Assembly: GCA_000469685.2 (NCBI GenBank)
Contig: LS997566.1
Location: 9,737,492-9,801,491 of the forward strand
Direction: 5' to 3'
Length of the DNA: 64,000 bases
From: Haemonchus contortus
Taxonomy: Eukaryota; Nematoda; Chromadorea; Rhabditida; Trichostrongylidae
The notes under the pieces were generated by a model. It made no database searches. It was not told the DNA's origin and saw nothing but the letters and a program-made list of their open reading frames with translations. The position numbers were made by a program, and so were the translations under genes. Numbering within the stretch: position 1 is the first letter of the stretch; each line of letters begins with the position of its first letter. Of the stretch, positions 58,011 to 64,000 are shown piece by piece.

Positions 58011-59883
58011 TTTGAGACTTGTGAATCTACGCATAAGTGAATAGTCACGGTCTTGAAGACTAGAAAATCGTATCTTCCAAGTCGTATGCGTATAGGTGAA
58101 GACCTCCTGCACAAGTTGGCTCTTCAATTTAGTAAACAAAGGAATAAAACTGCGAATAATAAAGAATCGAGAGAACATAAGTCTGCTGTATCGAGTGATG
58201 GGACCATTGTAGGGACCATTGTAATATCATATGCGGTCGTGCCAGATCAACTCGTGCCTTCGAGCACTTTAACGAATCCAAACAAAATCATATACTCAGG
58301 CGCATTCCGTTGTATTTGAGCCATGCATCAATTTGCCATTTTGACCTTACAGTTTAAACGATTTTGCTCATAAATTCTTGGGCTAACGTCGTTTCAGTGA
58401 ATGAGTGAGTTGTAAGTAACTATGGTAAATGGTAAGCACCATCAGTAAGTTAGACAACAGTGAGTGAATGTATGGGTGACTATTTTCCTGAAATTTTAGA
58501 CAAGTGAAAAAAATCCGTATTCAACTTTTTACAGGAAGTTTCCGAAAACTCCAATGGTTCAGGAAGCTGATGGTAGCCCCATGCTTCTTGCTTGATTCTA
58601 TGGGATGCATTTTACTGTTGCTAAATCAAGATATTTATTTATATAGAAAGGGAAATGCAAAGAAGTCGGGAATTTTGCGTCATTAGGTTCATTTTCCAGG
58701 AACCGAATCGTCTATCTTTTTGTTGGTTTGTTTGTTGTTTTTGTTGATACGATTTATATAGTTGCATCAGTGCGTTAGAGAAATGAATGCTAAAAACGAC
58801 GGGTCAGTAGCTGATCATTCCCAAATGAACATATTTTTTTAAAATTTAATGCCTTTTATTTTTTTTCAATACCTGTTCGAATTTGTGACTCGCAATCTAG
58901 TAGGAGTGTTCTGATCCCAGAAAAGGAAGTAGGAGTGTTCTGATCCCAGGAGAGGAAGTGATCCGTCCTGGTTCAGTCGAGGGCAAACAGCCTGGCTTTC
59001 AATTTCAAGTAGATGTCCAGAGTGAGATATACTCGCTCGAGTTTTCTTTTCTTTCCGCACCTAGACTCTTACAGTACTGGGACCCTCTTAGGACAAAAAG
59101 GTGGTCCATACTTCTGAGGTCAGACAGATGTCGGATAAGTGCGGACCATTGGTCCCTACAAGTTAAATGAGTGTAGGATTCAATCAAATACTGGTAGTCC
59201 ATTCAATCAAGGAAAAATGCATGCGGTAAGGAGGTCGCGGCTGGTTCCGGACGGCATGTCACGAGGTATAACAACTAGTTCAGGAACCTTCAGAACGCTG
59301 TAGACGGATCGTGACTACCACGTAAACATGGTCTGAATGAGGCCCTAAACAAACAAGAAAAACAATCTAAAAGCCCTATTATCACTTTTAGTTGGAACAA
59401 CATCACGGTTCAGTTGTTTACTAGACACGAAGAAGCAGAAGCAAAAAAAATCCGAGAAAATATCTGGAACTTTTGAGTGAATAGGTGCTTCTCACGGTGA
59501 ATTGATATTTGGACTTGAAACTGAACAGTTCCTGAGTGGGAAAGGCAGCAAACCCACCGTAAGTTCTCAGATGTCGTAGATAAATGTAAATCAAATAAGT
59601 ATGTGTAAAACTAAGTGAAAAAATGAGTTTGTATTCTTCAGAGGGCGCTCACACCAAAAACTAATGAGTCCATTATTTCAACAGAAATGAAATCTTATAT
59701 TTCAGAAGGCTGAAACATTTTATAAGATCACCTTGTTAGCGCAATTCTCAGCATTACAATGTAAACTAGTTGTCAGAAACGATTTTTAGAAGGTGATGGT
59801 GCATAGAAGAAATGAAAGACTCGATCATCTGCTCGGTCCGTTATCGAAGTGGGTGGACATGATTACAAAGAATTTTTGACCTA
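58011..59883. other. Intergenic, no supported gene
   Basis: An 88-codon frame at 58,053-58,319 has no recognisable family. A 29-base tandem pair is listed separately. Confidence 0.5.
58901..58958. repeat. 29-bp tandem duplication
   Basis: Two units beginning TAGGAGTGTTCTGATCCCAG, differing only at two positions near the end of the unit. Confidence 0.85.
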
Positions 59884-60388
59884 AAAGGACAGTTCACCAT
59901 CGTTCTGGGGCATCTGGTTGAAGATAAGTAGTAGTAGTGGTAATCCAGAATAGTGCAAAAGTTGCGATTTGAATATTTGAAGAACATAAGTTCGAAGGCG
60001 GCATATTCAAAGAATATGATTCTTTGAAAAGTAAAATTAGGTGTTGGACGAGAATGCAACGACAAAGGTGGCATGGAAGGGTATGTGTACGAGCTGTCCA
60101 GATGTGTGTGCCATCGCGTACAGCTGGCTGCAGTAAGCTGCATACATGCAAGGTGTGAGTCCCGGTGCGGATGGTCCAACCTCTATAGCTTCCACAACTG
60201 CGAAGAACTCGTCCACGTTGGGTGTGTACGTCGGCCAAGACAGTTTTAAAGCCCTTATTACGCATTGTCTTAGCAGCTTTGCGACTCGAAAACTCGTGGA
60301 GGATATCTTTGAGGGGTCACAGGTTCATCCATTGAGGAAGTATCAAAGGAAAGTATCAGAATTCCATGGTGCGGTCTGTGCCTTTAAG
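59884..60388 (+). mobile_element. MITE family A, copy 3
   Basis: The left end TAAAAGGACAGTTCACCATCG and right end ATGGTGCGGTCTGTGCCTTTAA are inverted and match the ends of the copy at 38,992. Inside, AAGAACTCGTCCACGTTGG, TGTACGTCGGCC and GCCCTTATTACGCATTG match the fragment at 11,150. No coding capacity. Confidence 0.65.
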
Positions 60389-60567
60389 GAAAAGTGAAAC
60401 ACATTTTTTGTATATTTTTGGTAAAGCACTTATTGATGAGGGCTTTGCTCAGGGAGCTCCTTCTATTCACACATTTCTCATATGATATGTATCAACGAAG
60501 AATAGTAAGGAAAAGCCGAATCATCAAGTAATTAACTGATGCGAGGCGCCAAGATATTGCTGACCAC

Positions 60568-60825
60568 GGGAGACGGGCGTTAGGAACGATTTTGGGTAAT
60601 CGATTTGCCGCACGCGGCTGTCCCGGACCACTCATTCGCCGTTATTACAGCTCTAGCGTTCTTCATACAGCTCAACCGATATGCGACCATTATTTTAGGC
60701 ATAATTCTACTATTAGTACTTCTGTTCTTGTATTTCTTACCTACTGCTGCATCCTGCTACATTCCTTCGCGCGCGACGCCCCTCTCACCGCGACGCGACC
60801 ATTTCGTTCCTAACGCACCACACCC
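60568..60825 (+). mobile_element. MITE family B (MULE-like), copy 2
   Basis: 258 bases. The ends GGGAGACGGGCGTTAGGAAC and, reverse-complemented, GGGTGTGGTGCGTTAGGAAC align position for position. It is flanked by a perfect 9-base target duplication GCTGACCAC (60,559-60,567 and 60,826-60,834). A 9-base duplication with ends beginning GGG fits the Mutator superfamily. The two ORFs of 73 and 79 codons within are incidental. Confidence 0.8.
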
Positions 60826-60834
60826 GCTGACCAC

Positions 60835-61635
60835 CTGGAATTAACTTTCCTTGGAAATTGCCCCTTTGCAATCGGGGCATTGGGTAAAGCTTCCGTTGAA
60901 GAGGTCCTTGTCCTTCAAACTGGATGGCGCATTCATAGAAGCTACTTCTAGGCTCCTTTGAGATCCGGATACTTCCTTTCTATTTCTACTAATCGATTCG
61001 AATTACAATGTAATAAGTCCATACTACCTAAATCGATTACCGACATCCCTCTTCCCATGATGCTGCTTTGATCCATTCCAACCTCCATTTATTGGCTTTG
61101 TCAAGGACGAACCCCTTTCCCGTCTTCCCATTACCATTGCCATTACCAAAACCTTCGTTCGCAACGTCGGCTCTGACCATCCCAAATGACGTAAAAAGGG
61201 TGTGTTCCAATTGTTCGGGGCTTATTGCGATTTCCACTAGCCACGAACCAGTTCGGAACCTCCCGTTGTCATGAGGCCATGCAGTTCCCACATGCAGTGA
61301 ACCGTGGCTAATTTGTTTGCGAGCGATTCATTCACATCAGTAATTGAAATTCCATTCTACATGACATTCCTTTGTCCACAAAAATTTATTGCCTACGAAA
61401 ATCGCCACTCAAGTCACTGTTCCCATGGTTCCTGGGTTCAAAGCACTCCCACAGCAACCACTCAACTCTATATGACACCTTTCCCAGTTGTTGCTGTTGT
61501 CTTCCTCCAGATTGTAGTCACTGGGACAACACCAAATTGCATCATTGAACTAATAATCGTTCCCTCACCACTACTGGTTCCTAAGCTACTTATTCCCATC
61601 ACGATTCTGGGACCTGGTAGCTTTTGTTTGTTTCT
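60835..61635. other. Intergenic, no supported gene
   Basis: A 124-codon plus-strand frame at 61,304-61,678 looks membrane-like because it is T/C-rich; I do not accept it as a gene. It overlaps the probable 3' end of the minus-strand gene that follows. Confidence 0.45.
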
Positions 61636-61645
61636 TTATTTATTG
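61636..61645 (-). terminator. Candidate polyadenylation signal
   Basis: AATAAATAAA on the minus strand, downstream of the stop of the gene at 61,779-63,123. It would suit either end proposed for that gene. Confidence 0.4.
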
Positions 61646-61778
61646 TTGGTTTTGGCAAAATTACTACAGTGTTGTTGACTGAACTATTGTTTGGCTTGCA
61701 AAAATCATTTAGTAAATAAAAACTGAACTATTGTTTGAAAATCCAAAATTAGAGGAGTGTTTTGCCCTACCTTATCTA

Positions 61779-63123
61779 TTAGCGAGCGCTTTTATACTCC
61801 GAGGCGGCAGGTGGCCAGCAAGCGAGGCGTCGGCGTCCATCCGTGATACTTTCACTTACAAGAACATCCCTGATACTTCCACTATCACTATGGTGACCCG
61901 CTAGATATTCTCGCGGTGTCAAATGAAGTAAAGTACTGGCACCAACTCGATGCTCGAACTTTTCCATGAAAGCTCTGAAGAGAAGGATTGAAACATATCG
62001 TTACCTTCGAGCCATGGGTGTCTTGGGGTCTGCTCTGACCCACGAGAAAAACGTTACTGGCACCCGTTTGAGAATGCCAATGATCAATAGACGCCAGGTA
62101 TAGATGGCAATGGAACGGTCGGTAACAGCGGAGGGCTTAACAACAAACAGAGGCACTTGTCATTTGACGAGGTGAATCAGTAACCGGCGAAGCCAGCAAA
62201 AGGACGTCCTCACCACGCCTAGCAATAGCCCACAGCTGCATACTATCTCCGGTTGCTTTACAATCGGTCAGTAGCTCAAATAATTCGGCAGTCTGAAAAG
62301 TCTACTTCCATCTCATTGAATATGCTCAATAACCAGTTCATTCAGTGGGTTGGATTAAATAACTACTAAAGATGGTTAATCCGATTTTGCTTTCTAAACA
62401 GATTTTTTTCTTTCTCATTTCAACCTTCCGAGGCCATCTACTGTAGTTTACCATAGAACATATTTTTTACATTTGTTTTATGTCTCGCTATGAGAATTCT
62501 TCTGTTTTTTTTTTGATTGCAATCATCTGACTCCCTTTATTCCTGTCTTTTGGCAACACGAAGATCGGATTACGACCAGCCCCGGCCACAACTGCTTCAA
62601 TTCCCATTTTATCACGATAACTAACCAAAGAATTCACTTTCTCACAATTAATAAGCATTGACCAGCGTCAGTCCTATTCATTTTAAAAATATAGTGAAAT
62701 ACTACCTATGGATAAGTGTGATGGCTTGTACTACACTTACATGACCCCCGTGGGGATGCACTTTTGTTTTGGACCTTACGAAAAACACGTGCGCTTCAAT
62801 AGACAAGTCGTGGAAGAAAATATTTTCGTCTTGGCATAGTGCCAAATCAGTCCCTTGTTTCTCCCACTCGTTCCCGGCCAACACTACAGATTCCGTAGGT
62901 CTCTTTCTCATTTCCATCACACAGCAACAACAAATGAATGTTCGAGACTTCAATCTAACAGTTACTGCTTATCATCGCCATTTTTTGTAATGGTACTCCA
63001 TTCATAGCCTCAGCTACCTGTAAGGAGACCTCCTGGGGTTGTTGGGGCGATATGCGAAGGCCATGGGGTTGGGGCAGAAGTTGAGCGGTAGGAAGGGGCA
63101 GACGTAATAACCTTATGACTTTC
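61779..63123 (-). CDS. Unrecognised multi-exon gene, 3' part
   Basis: Supported exons: 63,018-63,123, 62,741-62,883, about 62,560-62,640 (3' limit unsure, open to 62,485), 62,185-62,292, 62,005-62,135 and 61,779-61,974. Phases fit at each junction whose limits are clear; introns are short (49 bases at 62,136-62,184). The peptide starts with a Ser/Thr/Pro-rich linker (SAPTPWPSHIAPTTPGG), then a folded-looking part (NIFFHDLSIEAHVFFVRSKT; ELFELLTDCKATGDSMQLW; IAIYTWRLLIIGILKRV) and HLTPREYLAGHHSDSG near the end. I do not recognise the family. A donor (GTAAGT) at 61,859 could lead to a tiny last exon at 61,705-61,722 instead of the stop at 61,779. The 5' part should lie upstream, perhaps beyond 64,000. 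Confidence 0.55.
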
Positions 63124-64000
63124 CTAATATACCATTCGAATCATTCCCATACGCCGCTTCTGAGGATGAGGTTCAGAACTTTTTTTGCTTCTAACGATAG
63201 TATCAGTTGGATGTGTGAAAATAATCGAGCCCCTACCGATCAGTTTGGCCCACGTTGAGGATCTCGGCTTCGCCTTTGAGGGCCGTATTCCTTTGCGAGA
63301 GCCTCTGGCAGCGATCCTCGAAAAGCACCTATCCAGACGATGTTCAAGCTTCAGAGCAATCCAAAAAATGGGCTTTTGACGGAACTTAGCAAAAGAATTG
63401 GTAGACCTTTTGGACCATCGGAAATGACCAAAATAAGCAGGTGGCTTGTCACATGTTACAAATTCGTTTTTTTCGCTTCTGAACGCTATCGCTTGGATGA
63501 TATCGGATCTACTGGCTGGTCAGGTGGAGCTCGATCTCATGAGTCAGTTAAATTGCGGTATGCATCAAATATTACACCACATTTACGAAGACTGAAACAA
63601 TTCGTGACCTAAGAAACAAGATCCCAATTACCTTCTGGTTAAAAGCTTTGATAGAAGCATAAGATCGGAACTTTAGCCTAAGAGGATAGCCTTACTCCCT
63701 CACAATCTCAGTAGCGATACCAGCACATTTGAGTCACCTGCTCCCTATGTCAATATTTCCCGAATTGCAAAAAACAACACGATCATTTTGAATAACAAAT
63801 AGTTTCCCACTGTAACTCGCTCATTCATCAGGTAGAACATCTTGTGACTTCTCGTGAGTCGATTGAACGCTTGTTTTTCTTTATGTAATCTTTACGACGT
63901 TGTTTGAAGCTAAACGTCGAGTAGTTTGCACTAACGCCAGCTTCTCTTACCCTCACAGCTCGTTGCAAAATGAAATTGTATACTCTCAATGCCTGCAATT
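63124..64000. other. Unresolved region at window end
   Basis: Overlapping open frames exist on the plus strand (63,185-63,379 and 63,340-63,612), and an 80-codon frame without ATG lies on the minus strand across 63,130-63,380. The plus-strand pair would read as one protein with a single frame change near 63,345. None is recognised. Upstream exons of the minus-strand gene may be here. Confidence 0.3.

Noticed and set aside
1..64000. CRISPR arrays, operons of the bacterial type, ribosome binding sites
   Set aside because: Intron-containing eukaryotic genes and retroposons show this is nuclear nematode DNA; no spaced direct-repeat arrays were seen.

Overview
The window reads as repeat-rich nuclear DNA from a nematode, most likely a clade V strongylid (hookworm or a relative). 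The evidence is a two-exon cuticle collagen with a membrane anchor and a subtilisin-type cleavage motif, genes built of many small exons with T-rich 'TTTCAG' acceptors and introns down to about 50 bases, a mitochondrial thioredoxin with the TRX-2 layout, and a large cargo of RTE, mariner and short interspersed elements. The exact species cannot be told from the sequence alone.

Bases 1-32,000 hold no gene I can defend. They are old intergenic DNA scattered with a tRNA-derived SINE family (about 300 bases per copy, both strands), copies of at least one short inverted-repeat transposon, an AAT microsatellite at 15,967-16,069 and homopolymer G/C runs. Between 32,137 and about 35,500 a full-length-looking RTE-type LINE with an intact 977-residue endonuclease/reverse-transcriptase ORF sits inside a SINE copy, with a 12-base target duplication on each side. 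A cuticle collagen gene follows on the minus strand (37,435-38,459).

From 38,990 to 43,000 is a cluster of DNA transposons: a TTAA-flanked MITE carrying a SINE beside it, a palindrome cluster, a 256-base MITE with 9-base target duplications (a second copy lies at 60,568-60,825), and a 1,260-base TA-flanked Tc1/mariner-superfamily element with decayed transposase. Next are two divergent housekeeping genes: trx-2 (minus, 43,194-45,749, three exons, introns loaded with SINE and tRNA-like inserts) and vps-39 (plus, 46,294-52,323, about 24 exons), which I reconstructed with consistent reading frame throughout. The first acts in mitochondrial redox control, the second in late endosome/lysosome tethering; their sharing of a 544-base upstream region is positional and not evidence of shared function.

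From 53,500 to the end are a broken mariner (53,516-54,772), a 1.3-kb element with 41-42-base terminal inverted repeats (55,812-57,132) that contains an exact 113-base tandem duplication, another SINE, two MITEs, and the 3' part of an unrecognised multi-exon gene on the minus strand (61,779-63,123) that probably begins outside the window or in its last 900 bases.
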